A program made the position numbers and the translations under genes. From Herbiconiux moechotypicola (GTDB lineage: Bacteria; Actinomycetota; Actinomycetes; Actinomycetales; Microbacteriaceae), in contig NZ_JANLCN010000012.1 of NCBI RefSeq assembly GCF_024979255.1, positions 79,567 to 143,566 of the forward strand: a stretch of DNA of 64,000 bases, written 5' to 3'. The notes beneath the pieces are model-generated. The model had not been told where the DNA came from, ran no database searches, and saw only the letters and a list, made by a program, of their open reading frames with translations. Below are positions 31,596-40,033 of the stretch, piece by piece; position 1 is the first letter of the stretch, and every line of letters begins with the position of its first letter.

Positions 31596-33596
31596 GTGGG
31601 CTTCAGGGGCGACATTCAAGGACTACGCGCCATCGCTGTCGCCTCGGTCGTGCTGTACCACGCCGGCATCCCGTTCCTGTCGGGCGGATATGTCGGCGTC
31701 GACATCTTCTTCGTCATCTCCGGCTTCCTCATCACGAGTCACCTTCTGGCCGGAATCGAGCGCGACGGCCGGGTGAGGTTCGCGTCCTTCTACGCACGAC
31801 GCGCCAGGCGGATCCTGCCCGCATCCTTCCTCGTGCTGGCTGCCACCGCCATCGCCACCGCGATCGTGCTGCCACCCCTTCAACGGGTCGGCGCATTCCA
31901 GGATGCGATTGCGACTGCCCTCTACGTGCCGAACTACCTCTTCGCGGTGCAGGGCAACAACTATCTGGCAGAGACAGCGCCTTCGGCGTTCCAGCACTAC
32001 TGGTCGCTCGGAGTCGAAGAGCAGTTCTATCTCATCTGGCCTGCGGTGCTCGGCTTGCTCTTCTTCCTCGTCCGGTCCCGGAAGGCCATCGGCGCCCTGC
32101 TGGTGGTGCTCGTGGTCGTTTCGTTCGTGCTGTGCGTCTTCTTGACGTACAGGTCCCAGCCCTGGGCGTTCTTCTCGCTCCCGACACGTGCCTGGGAACT
32201 GGGCATCGGTGGATTGGTGGCGTATGTCGTCACGGTTCAGAAGCGCACGCTTTCCCCGCGAGTGGCTCCAGTGGTCGGATGGCTCGGCGTTACGGGCATC
32301 CTTGCCAGCGTTCTCCTCTTCAACGAGGAGACGCCTTTTCCCGGTTACACCGCAGCTCTGCCTGTCCTTGCCACGGCCATGGTCATCTGCGCTGGGGCAA
32401 CTGTCACGACCACGGGGCCGGGCTGGATCCTTTCCAGGCGGCCCATGCTCTTCATCGGGCTGATCTCGTATTCGCTCTATCTGGTGCACTGGCCGGCGCT
32501 CGTCATTCCTCAAGCGGCCGTCGGATATGAGACCCCGCTTCCTCTCGCCGTCACAGTGGCGATCGCCTTGGCCTGCGTTCCCCTTGCGTGGTTGCTCTAC
32601 AAGTTCGTCGAAGACCCGGCTCGGAAGTGGAGCTGGCTGGCTCGCGCTCGTCCGCGCCGGTCTCTTCTGACCGCTCTGGCGGCATCACTGATAGTGGTGA
32701 TCGTTGGTGGCGCGGGCATAGCGGTGACGCGTGCCATCCCTTTGGCGTCTGGTCGGAGCGCGCCCCAGACTGTCGCGGAGGCTCCGCCCCAGTTCACGGA
32801 GTTCGTGCCGTCCAATGTGACTCCATCGCTGTGGACGGTGGAGGATGACAATCCACCTCTTTACGCCGATGGCTGCCATCGATCGTTCGATGAGACGACC
32901 GGGGAGGGTTGCCGATTCGGAGCGGACGAGTCGCCGACGATCGCTCTGTTCGGTGATTCCCACGCCGCGCAATGGTTTCCGGCACTGCTCGACTTCGCGA
33001 CAGCGAACGGGTATGCCGTGGAGACCTATACCAAGAGTTCCTGTCCGTCTGTCGATCTCCCGCTGCTCCGCAACGGCGTGCCATACACGGCTTGCGACAC
33101 TTGGCGAGCCAACGTGATCGCTGACATGCAGGCCGATCCGCCGATGGCGGTTCTACTGGCCAATTTCGGTGTGGCCGAGCCCGTGGACAGGACCACCGAC
33201 TACACGGATGCGTGGGGTGCGGGGCTCCGAAGCATGGTGGAGCAGCTCCAGGCATTCACGAGTGTCGGGTTGATTGCGGACACGCCCAACATGGGAGAGA
33301 CCCCGTCTCTGTGTCTCTCTGCCCATCTCGAAGACACCCGACCGTGCGAACGCGCGGCATCTGAGGCTCTCTCGGCTCCGACGCGTCAGGTGGAGAGTGA
33401 GGTCGCCGATGAACTGCTGACGATGACGATCGACTTGACTCCCTTCTTCTGTTCCGACGTGTGTTCCCCGATCATCGGCAACGAGGTGGTCTACCGCGAC
33501 TCGCATCATATGACGGCGACGTTCAGTTCGAGCCTCTCTGGGGCGCTCGGCGACCAGCTCACGGCCCAGCTGCCGCAGGGATCTGGGACGGGATGA
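31596..33596 (+). CDS. OafA/YrhL-type acyltransferase with C-terminal SGNH domain (copy 1)
   Basis: A 666-residue membrane protein. The first 380 residues form an acyltransferase 3 domain with about ten membrane segments, including FRGDIQGLRAIAVASVVLYHAG with the catalytic His. The extracellular SGNH domain has ALFGDSHAAQWFPAL (Ser nucleophile) and YRDSHHMT (Asp/His). It would O-acylate the exopolysaccharide outside the membrane. I start at GTG 31596, after GGAGGGG at 6 bases; GTG 31560 is an alternative. A paralogue is at 55099-57270. Confidence 0.9.
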   Translation: MGFRGDIQGLRAIAVASVVLYHAGIPFLSGGYVGVDIFFVISGFLITSHLLAGIERDGRVRFASFYARRARRILPASFLVLAATAIATAIVLPPLQRVGAFQDAIATALYVPNYLFAVQGNNYLAETAPSAFQHYWSLGVEEQFYLIWPAVLGLLFFLVRSRKAIGALLVVLVVVSFVLCVFLTYRSQPWAFFSLPTRAWELGIGGLVAYVVTVQKRTLSPRVAPVVGWLGVTGILASVLLFNEETPFPGYTAALPVLATAMVICAGATVTTTGPGWILSRRPMLFIGLISYSLYLVHWPALVIPQAAVGYETPLPLAVTVAIALACVPLAWLLYKFVEDPARKWSWLARARPRRSLLTALAASLIVVIVGGAGIAVTRAIPLASGRSAPQTVAEAPPQFTEFVPSNVTPSLWTVEDDNPPLYADGCHRSFDETTGEGCRFGADESPTIALFGDSHAAQWFPALLDFATANGYAVETYTKSSCPSVDLPLLRNGVPYTACDTWRANVIADMQADPPMAVLLANFGVAEPVDRTTDYTDAWGAGLRSMVEQLQAFTSVGLIADTPNMGETPSLCLSAHLEDTRPCERAASEALSAPTRQVESEVADELLTMTIDLTPFFCSDVCSPIIGNEVVYRDSHHMTATFSSSLSGALGDQLTAQLPQGSGTG

Positions 33597-33901
33597 CGGC
33601 GACGGACCTGATCTGGCGGCACAGTCCGGACGTGGCCTGGACGCAGTCACACGACCGTGTCTTCCTCCTGAACCTCGGCGGGCCGGACGAGCTCCCGAGC
33701 GCGCTCGAGGGCAGCGGCTCGCGAATCTGGCTCGAGTTGAACGGGAAACGGAGTGTCGCCGAGGTCATCGAAGATCTGGCGACGTCATTCGACGTCGATG
33801 GGGCAGCCATCGAGGACGAAGTGCTCGAGTTCGTCGAGTCTCTCGCGGTCATCGGGGCTGTCGTCCCTGCGGGCGGCGCTCAATCCGACAGGCTCCCGTA
33901 G
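33593..33901 (+). CDS. PqqD-like peptide-binding protein
   Basis: A 102-residue protein with a PqqD layout: short beta start (VFLLNLGG), GSGSRIWLELNGKRSVAEVIEDLA, then a helix ending VLEFVESLAVIGAV. Its ATG overlaps the stop of the acyltransferase as ATGA. In other systems PqqD binds the leader of a modified peptide; here no precursor is visible. It matches the fused domain at 27063-28151 in general pattern. Confidence 0.7.
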   Translation: MTATDLIWRHSPDVAWTQSHDRVFLLNLGGPDELPSALEGSGSRIWLELNGKRSVAEVIEDLATSFDVDGAAIEDEVLEFVESLAVIGAVVPAGGAQSDRLP

Positions 33902-33934
33902 TCTGGTTCATGCGCGACGAGGAGGAATGAAGGC

Positions 33935-34534
33935 ATGCAGGCGCAACGAGTGAGGATCCTGACGGTGTGTTCCGGCAACATCTGTCGATCCCCGTTGGCT
34001 GAACTGACGCTCGCGTCACGACTGGAGCCCTGGGGCGAGTTCGAGGTGTCGTCCGCTGGAAGCATTGCGCGGGACGGAGACGTCATGCCCGACGAGGCCC
34101 GCGCGCTCGCCAGGCGTTTCGGCGTCGATCCCGAGCAGCACCGCGCCCGGTATCTCACCGAAGACATCGTCGGTGACGCGGACCTAATCTTTGCGATGGC
34201 CCGATCGCATCGGAGTGACGTCGTGCGAATGGCTCCCTCGAAGGTCTCGAGAACGTTCACCATCCGTGAGTTCGCCCGCCTGTCAAGCACGCTCAGCGAT
34301 CAGCAACTCGAACAACAGTCAAGCGGCGACACTCTTGGCGACCGGGTCGCCGCCGCTGTGCGGGTGGTGTTCGCCCAGAAGGCCGCGGCGGGATACGTCT
34401 CCGACCCGGAATTGGACGACGTCGTCGATCCGTACCGACGTTCGAGCGCCACCTACGAGCGCTCATGGAACGAGCTCATACCGGCTGTCGAGGAGGTCGC
34501 GCGCGTGCTCACCATCGCTGCGCGAGCGACGTGA
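33935..34534 (+). CDS. Low-molecular-weight protein-tyrosine phosphatase (second)
   Basis: A 199-residue phosphatase with active site VCSGNICRSPLAE and DPYRRS near the C terminus. ATG 33935 follows GAGGAGG and AAGG. It pairs with the phosphatase at 29103-29711; both have the DPYRRSSAT(Y/H)E pattern, so they arose by duplication. The tyrosine kinase it serves is probably one of the two in the locus. Confidence 0.9.
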   Translation: MQAQRVRILTVCSGNICRSPLAELTLASRLEPWGEFEVSSAGSIARDGDVMPDEARALARRFGVDPEQHRARYLTEDIVGDADLIFAMARSHRSDVVRMAPSKVSRTFTIREFARLSSTLSDQQLEQQSSGDTLGDRVAAAVRVVFAQKAAAGYVSDPELDDVVDPYRRSSATYERSWNELIPAVEEVARVLTIAARAT

Positions 34535-34677
34535 TCGGCGGCTAGCTCGGTTCGGGTCGCGATTGTTACGGGCGCGCAACGTGTCGTTCATCGCTGCGAC
34601 ACACCGGAACCAGTCATGGAACTAGATTCATCTCGGGGAAGATTGCCAATGAGTAGAGACTTGACGAGGTACGCACG

Positions 34678-36165
34678 ATGACCGCTGCCGCGCAACGCGT
34701 TCCTAGCAGTCGCGTGAGCGACCCGGCCCCGCACGATTGGCGCCTGGCCTACAGTCGACGACTCAGCCTCACCGATTTCATCGTCATCGCGATCGCCGTA
34801 GCGAGCACACAGTTCCTGTGGTTCGGATTCTCGGCCAACGGCGTGGCATTCCGCGGGAATCTCGACTTTCTGGCTGTGAGCTACACGACGGTTTCGATAG
34901 TGCTGACCCTTTCGTGGACCGCGATCCTGGGTATCTACGGTTCTCGGGGTGATCGGCTCATCGGAACCGGAGTGAGTGAGTATCGTCTGGTCGTCGATTC
35001 GAGCTTCCGACTATTCGGTGTGTTCGCGATAATATCCTTCCTTTTTCAGATCGATTTCAGTCGCGGTTATTTCATCCTGGCATTCCCGTTGGGCACCATC
35101 GCTCTGGTCATCGAACGCTGGCTGTGGCGAAAATGGCTCACCACGAGGCGGTCCCGGGGTGAGTACTCGGCGAAGGTGCTTCTGGTGGGGTCCGAGACCT
35201 CAGTTCTGCACACGGCGACTGAACTTGCCAGACGACCCCAGGCCGGCTATCACGTCGTGGGTGCGTGCGTGGCGAGTGGCCGAGTAGCTGACTACTTGCC
35301 GGGAACCACGATCCCCGTGGCGGGCAATGTCGACCGCGTCGCTCAAGCCATTGCGGCGACCGGTGCCGACACGATCGTCATCACGAGCTCAGACGAACTC
35401 TCACCCGAGAAGATCCGGGAGTTGAGCTGGTCGTTGGAGCCTGGTAGGCAGCACCTGGTCGTGGCCCCCAGCCTTACCGACATCGGTGGACCACGCATCC
35501 ACACCAGGCCCGTTGCAGGTCTGCCGCTCATCCATGTCGAGACTCCGCGGTACGAAGGATTCAAGCGCTATCAGAAGCGGATTTTCGACTTCCTTGCATC
35601 TGGTCTGTTGATCCTGCTCCTCGCTCCTGTCCTGTTGATCATCTCAGGGGTGATCCGACTCAGTACGCCGGGGCCGGTGCTCTTCAAGCAGGAGCGAGTG
35701 GGTCTGAACGGGTCAACGTTCAAGATGCTCAAGTTCCGTTCTATGGTGACGGACGCCGAAGCGCTCATGGTGCATCTGGAAGCCACTGAGCGAGCGGAAG
35801 GCAATGCCGTCCTGTTCAAGATGAAGGATGACCCGCGGGTGACGCGAGTCGGCAGAGTCCTGCGCAAGTACAGCCTCGACGAACTCCCACAGCTGTTCAA
35901 CGTGCTCCGCGGCGACATGTCACTCATCGGTCCCCGGCCTCCATTGCAGCGAGAGGTCGATCTCTACGAATCCCACGTCCATCGTCGTTTTCTGATGAAG
36001 CCCGGCATCACTGGTCTCTGGCAGGTCAGCGGACGATCGGACCTCTCGTGGGAGGACTCGGTGAGACTTGATCTCTACTATGTGGAAAACTGGTCGATGG
36101 TGGGCGACTTCATTATTCTGTTGAAGACCGTTCGAGCAGTGTTCGCGAGCAGCGGAGCCTACTAG
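34678..36165 (+). CDS. Undecaprenyl-phosphate sugar-1-phosphate transferase (WbaP/ExoY-like)
   Basis: A 495-residue membrane enzyme that starts exopolysaccharide repeat synthesis by moving a sugar phosphate onto undecaprenyl phosphate. Four to five N-terminal membrane helices, a Rossmann-like CoA-binding-type domain (VLLVGSETS), then the bacterial sugar transferase domain: KRIFDFLAS, TPGPVLFKQERVG, KFRSM, LDELPQLFNVLRGDMSLIGPRP and KPGITGLWQVSGRSD. Start ATG 34678 follows GAGGT. The sugar is not predictable from sequence (glucose or galactose are usual). Confidence 0.95.
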   Translation: MTAAAQRVPSSRVSDPAPHDWRLAYSRRLSLTDFIVIAIAVASTQFLWFGFSANGVAFRGNLDFLAVSYTTVSIVLTLSWTAILGIYGSRGDRLIGTGVSEYRLVVDSSFRLFGVFAIISFLFQIDFSRGYFILAFPLGTIALVIERWLWRKWLTTRRSRGEYSAKVLLVGSETSVLHTATELARRPQAGYHVVGACVASGRVADYLPGTTIPVAGNVDRVAQAIAATGADTIVITSSDELSPEKIRELSWSLEPGRQHLVVAPSLTDIGGPRIHTRPVAGLPLIHVETPRYEGFKRYQKRIFDFLASGLLILLLAPVLLIISGVIRLSTPGPVLFKQERVGLNGSTFKMLKFRSMVTDAEALMVHLEATERAEGNAVLFKMKDDPRVTRVGRVLRKYSLDELPQLFNVLRGDMSLIGPRPPLQREVDLYESHVHRRFLMKPGITGLWQVSGRSDLSWEDSVRLDLYYVENWSMVGDFIILLKTVRAVFASSGAY

Positions 36166-36185
36166 TCGGAGAAGAACGGGGATCG

Positions 36186-37610
36186 ATGTCGTTACTGCAG
36201 TCCGTCAGGCCCTCCCCGGGGGGTAAAGACGGCGACCTCCTCTCCGACGTCTCCCTCGTCTCGAAAGCACAGATCCGAGTCATCGGGTTCGTCATGGGTT
36301 TGGCGGCCGCCTTGGTCGGCATCACCTCAGTGCCCGGGCTGACCTTTCTCCCGAGCCCTTCCTTGATGCTGATCGTGCTCGCGGTGATCATCACGCTCCT
36401 GTCTCCGGCAGGTTCCACGATCGGCAGGCATCGACTCACGATCATCGATGCGGCATTCATCGCGACGATCATCGCCCGAATCTTCATCGAGGTGTTCAAC
36501 GCCGTCGATCTCAACCACGCTGTCTACTCAGCGATCGCGTATGGTCAGATCCCCGTCTATCTGATGACCTGGCCTCCACGTCTCATCATCAGGAATCGTG
36601 ACGATCTCGGAGTCTTCTTGAGGGCCTTCATCTGGCCCGCAGCTCTGGTCGCCATCGTCGCCCTCCTGCAACTACTCCGGTTCCCGGGGGTCACCGAATG
36701 GCTGATCGCCAACGCGAAATCAGACGGGCTCGAGGCTCGCGTCGCTGAGGGCCGTGAAGACTTGCGAGCCACGAGCACGATCGGTCACTGGATCTATCTC
36801 GGCGGCTATCTGGCGGTCGCGACGGCGATCGCCGGCGTCGACCTGCTCCTCAACAAAGCCGCCAATAAGCCGCGTCTGGCGTCTGCGGGGACAATGGTGC
36901 TTCTCGGCATCCTCCTGGTCGGCCAGATCACGACCTTGACGTTTGCTACCATCGCCGTCGCCTTGGCCGTCGTGGCTGTGATCGTCATCAGGATCGGGAT
37001 TCGTCCGATCTTCGCTATCTTGATCGTCGCCAGCGGATTCATTGCCTGGTCCGTCTTCGGCGAGCAACTGCAGTACAGGATCGACTACCAAGCGACGACC
37101 GGGCAATACGATGACCCTGCCCTTGCGTGGCTGCCCTCGACCATCGCCTATCGCCTGACTATCTGGGACACCGAGACTATCCCGGCCTGGCTTATCCGAC
37201 CCTGGACAGGGTGGGGCATGCAAGTGTACAACTTCGACCTCAACTGGCCGCAGCGACCCCAGTCCCTCGCCTGGCTGAGTCCTGAATCGCAGTGGCTGAG
37301 CACCCTGATCACCGGGGGTCTTCTCTCGCTCGCTCTACTCATCTTCCTCTTGATCGCAACCTTCGTTACGGTCTTCAGAGCCCGGAAGGTGCTCGGCAAG
37401 GCGCTGAGCCCGGTGACTGCACTTCTCGTGGGCCTCGTCGTGGCATCCACGATCAGTTCGCTCTTCACGGCCCCTGGTCCACCGATGATCCTGTGGGGCC
37501 TTATCGGAGCGCTCATCCCCTTCGCGCAGCGCGCGCAAGCTGGCCGAAGGCTCGCTGACGAAGAGGCGTCCGGCACAGTCGTGGAGCGAACTAGCGGAGC
37601 GAACGCCTAG
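36186..37610 (+). CDS. O-antigen polymerase/ligase-like membrane protein (Wzy-like)
   Basis: A 474-residue protein with about eleven membrane segments and a large extracellular loop (residues about 290-380, with WLPSTIAYRLTIWDTETIPAWLIRPWTGWG). That loop, followed by SPESQWLSTLITGG, is the pattern of the WaaL/Wzy superfamily. It probably polymerises repeat units outside the membrane. ATG 36186 has GGGG at 6 bases. The gene is convergent with, and overlaps by 20 bases, the nucleotidyltransferase-like gene. Confidence 0.88.
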   Translation: MSLLQSVRPSPGGKDGDLLSDVSLVSKAQIRVIGFVMGLAAALVGITSVPGLTFLPSPSLMLIVLAVIITLLSPAGSTIGRHRLTIIDAAFIATIIARIFIEVFNAVDLNHAVYSAIAYGQIPVYLMTWPPRLIIRNRDDLGVFLRAFIWPAALVAIVALLQLLRFPGVTEWLIANAKSDGLEARVAEGREDLRATSTIGHWIYLGGYLAVATAIAGVDLLLNKAANKPRLASAGTMVLLGILLVGQITTLTFATIAVALAVVAVIVIRIGIRPIFAILIVASGFIAWSVFGEQLQYRIDYQATTGQYDDPALAWLPSTIAYRLTIWDTETIPAWLIRPWTGWGMQVYNFDLNWPQRPQSLAWLSPESQWLSTLITGGLLSLALLIFLLIATFVTVFRARKVLGKALSPVTALLVGLVVASTISSLFTAPGPPMILWGLIGALIPFAQRAQAGRRLADEEASGTVVERTSGANA

Positions 37611-38511
37611 CTCTGACGTAGCGAGCGGTTTCGGCCAATGCGCTAGGCACCGAAGCGAGGCCGCTGAACAACCTCCTCAGGCGTACGCGTCGACTGGTGA
37701 GACGGTCGGTGAGGTCGAGATGGAGATTGCGAGCCGTGTACGTCTCCGGCTTGGGGAAGAGTGCTCGCAGAATAAGGCGAGGGCGTTGGCGCCACGGGGA
37801 TTTCACGATGTCGATCAGCCGCAGACTCCCGGGCGAACGGGCTATGGTACGGACCAGCCATTCGTCAGATGGATCGGGCCAAGATGGTGGCGGATGAGAT
37901 GCCCCGGGCAGGGCATCGAGGAATGGCGCGGCTGCCCCCGCTCCCCCTGTCGCCAAAGCGATCGCCGCCAATCCGTCGAAGTCGAGTTCGGGAAGGCACG
38001 AGTGAATCAAGAATTGGAGTTCCTTCTGGCCTTTCGCGCTCCAGGGCGTGCGTAGGGCGTGGAGCGCGAGAATGAGGGCGTGATCGGGAAGCGAGGGGAG
38101 TGGCACCGGCCAATGCGCGAGTTCGACGTACGTTCGTCGACTCCAAAGGTGCGCGAACACGCTCCCGGGCTCGCCATCCATTCCGGGAAAGCGAGAGTGG
38201 ACATCGATGTCGCACGGCCAGGATGGGTGGTAGAGCGTGACCGAGTGAACCGGGTAGAAGTCGTCCAACTCTGACCGTGGTCGTCGCGCCCAGCCACGGG
38301 TCTCGAGTAGTTCGATGAGTCGCGGAGCGTGAGCTGGCTCGGCCCACGCGTCGACGTCACTGGATATGGTGCCGCCCGGGCGGAGACCCTGCAGTCGACA
38401 TCCCGGCCCCTTGATGAACAGGCACGGGATCTCGCTGCTCGCCGCGATCTGCGCGACCAGTGCGTGCGCAAGAAGAACCGCCGCATCCAGGTCGACTATG
38501 CTGTCTCGCAC
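37591..38511 (-). CDS. Nucleotidyltransferase-family protein (PF14907-like)
   Basis: A 306-residue soluble protein. The start LFIKGPGCRLQGLRPGGTISSDVDAWAEP follows the pattern K-G-x(n)-R-x(2)-S-D-x-D of Uncharacterised nucleotidyltransferase family proteins, with the SDVD acidic pair as likely metal site. Such proteins are often seen beside PqqD and HPr-kinase-like proteins. The GTG at 38511 has no Shine-Dalgarno; TATCAT lies 6 bases upstream, so an internal leaderless promoter may drive it. Substrate unknown. Confidence 0.72.
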   Translation of the reverse strand: MRDSIVDLDAAVLLAHALVAQIAASSEIPCLFIKGPGCRLQGLRPGGTISSDVDAWAEPAHAPRLIELLETRGWARRPRSELDDFYPVHSVTLYHPSWPCDIDVHSRFPGMDGEPGSVFAHLWSRRTYVELAHWPVPLPSLPDHALILALHALRTPWSAKGQKELQFLIHSCLPELDFDGLAAIALATGGAGAAAPFLDALPGASHPPPSWPDPSDEWLVRTIARSPGSLRLIDIVKSPWRQRPRLILRALFPKPETYTARNLHLDLTDRLTSRRVRLRRLFSGLASVPSALAETARYVRARRSLR

Positions 38512-38517
38512 CTTCGG

Positions 38518-38523
38518 ATGATA
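38518..38523 (-). promoter_or_regulatory. Candidate -10 (TATCAT) for the nucleotidyltransferase-like gene
   Basis: On the minus strand TATCAT is followed by CCGAAG (6 bases) and GTG 38511, overlapping the end of the flippase gene. Confidence 0.35.
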
Positions 38524-38527
38524 CCAA

Positions 38528-40033
38528 TCAGGGAGTGTCGCTGGAGCGGCGTCTCTTGCGCAGGAGGCTCGCAGTATGGACTAGACCTGAGGCGTCGCGT
38601 CGATAAGCGGGCCAACACGCGTATATGACAGCCAGGACCAGAAGCATGATCACCAGCCCGATACCCACGTCGGCGATCGGGACGAGGTCGGGAATGAGGG
38701 ACACGATGAAGAATGTGGCGAGGCCTGCAGCTCCGTAGACCGCGATGGCCCGAGCTCCGTTCGTGAACATCGCTTTGGCCGGAGCATCCGAGACACGGCT
38801 GATCCACCAGAGCCCGACCGGCCAGAAGAGGACGATGCCGATCGAGTATGCCCACGAGACGCCGTAGAGACCCCAGATTGCGCCGACGACGATCAAGCCG
38901 ATCATCGTGACTCGGGATACGAGCGAGTAGTAGAGATTCTGCCTGGTCAGCCCTTTGGCAAGGAACACCCAGTAGCAGGCGTAGCTAGCGGCTTGGAACA
39001 CTCCGCCAACGGCGAGGATCTGAAAGATCGGGGCGGCGCCCAGCCACTGGTTTCCGAGAACCAGTGCAATGAGTGGAACGGCCAGCGCCGAGGAGAACGC
39101 GAAGATGAAGCTGACCAGGTGCAGAAGGATCACCTGCCCGCGCAGGATGAATGCGGCGAAACGCTCCTTCTCGTCCTGCAGTCGTGACAGCACGGGGAGA
39201 GCGACCCTGGTCGCAGGCGCGTTGATCTGATTCAGCGGAAGAGTCAGTAATTGGAAGGCTCTGTTGTAGAGGCCCAGTGGGGTGGCGCCGAGCGTCGACC
39301 CGATGATGACCGAGTTGATGTTCTTGCTGACGTAGGTCAGTAGCTGTGTTCCGGCCAAATTGAGGCCGAACCCGACGAATCGTGTGATGGGGGCATCGCG
39401 ATGGATCCATCCGGGCAGCCAGGGACTCATGATGATGAGGAAGATGAAGGCGAACAGGGCCTGGGCCACCTGCTGAGCCACGAGTGCCCAGAAGCCGTAA
39501 CCTGCGAGGGCCACGGCTACGCCGGCTCCGAGGCCGACCGCCTGACCCAGAATCTCCGACAGATTGAGCTTGAAGAAGCTCAATCCCCGGCTGAGGTTCG
39601 CCCGGTACTGTGTGCTCAGCCCATTCAGGAGAAACGTCAGCGAGAGTACCTGAGTGATGGGCAGGAGCGACGGCTCCCCGTAGAAGGATGCTACGAGCGG
39701 CGCGCAGAAGTAGACGATGGTCGTGAGGACGAGCCCGATGGCCGTGTTGGTCCAGAAGAGATTGTCGCGCTCGTGCTTGGAGAGCGTCTTCGACTGCACG
39801 GCTGCCATCGACAGTCCGAAGTCGCGGAACACCTCTCCGATCCCGATGATCGCAGTGACCATGGCGACGAGACCGTATGCCTCGGGGGTCAGGAGTCGCG
39901 CGAGGAGAACGATCCCGAGGAACTGGATGCCGATACGGAGGACCTGCGCTCCCAACGTGACGGCGGCACCTCGCGAGGCTGCCCGGCCGAGCCCTTTGCT
40001 GCTAGGCGGTTCGTCGCCGACAGCGTCTGTCAC
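38528..40033 (-). CDS. Polysaccharide flippase (Wzx/MOP family)
   Basis: A 501-residue protein with about fourteen membrane segments, typical of MOP flippases (GIQFLGIVLLARLLTPEAYG, FRDFGLSMAAVQ, RAFQLLTLPLNQI). It would flip lipid-linked repeat units across the membrane. GTG 40033 overlaps the stop of the glycosyltransferase fusion as GTGA. Charged tail (LLRKRRRSSDTP) inside. Confidence 0.94.
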   Translation of the reverse strand: MTDAVGDEPPSSKGLGRAASRGAAVTLGAQVLRIGIQFLGIVLLARLLTPEAYGLVAMVTAIIGIGEVFRDFGLSMAAVQSKTLSKHERDNLFWTNTAIGLVLTTIVYFCAPLVASFYGEPSLLPITQVLSLTFLLNGLSTQYRANLSRGLSFFKLNLSEILGQAVGLGAGVAVALAGYGFWALVAQQVAQALFAFIFLIIMSPWLPGWIHRDAPITRFVGFGLNLAGTQLLTYVSKNINSVIIGSTLGATPLGLYNRAFQLLTLPLNQINAPATRVALPVLSRLQDEKERFAAFILRGQVILLHLVSFIFAFSSALAVPLIALVLGNQWLGAAPIFQILAVGGVFQAASYACYWVFLAKGLTRQNLYYSLVSRVTMIGLIVVGAIWGLYGVSWAYSIGIVLFWPVGLWWISRVSDAPAKAMFTNGARAIAVYGAAGLATFFIVSLIPDLVPIADVGIGLVIMLLVLAVIYACWPAYRRDASGLVHTASLLRKRRRSSDTP

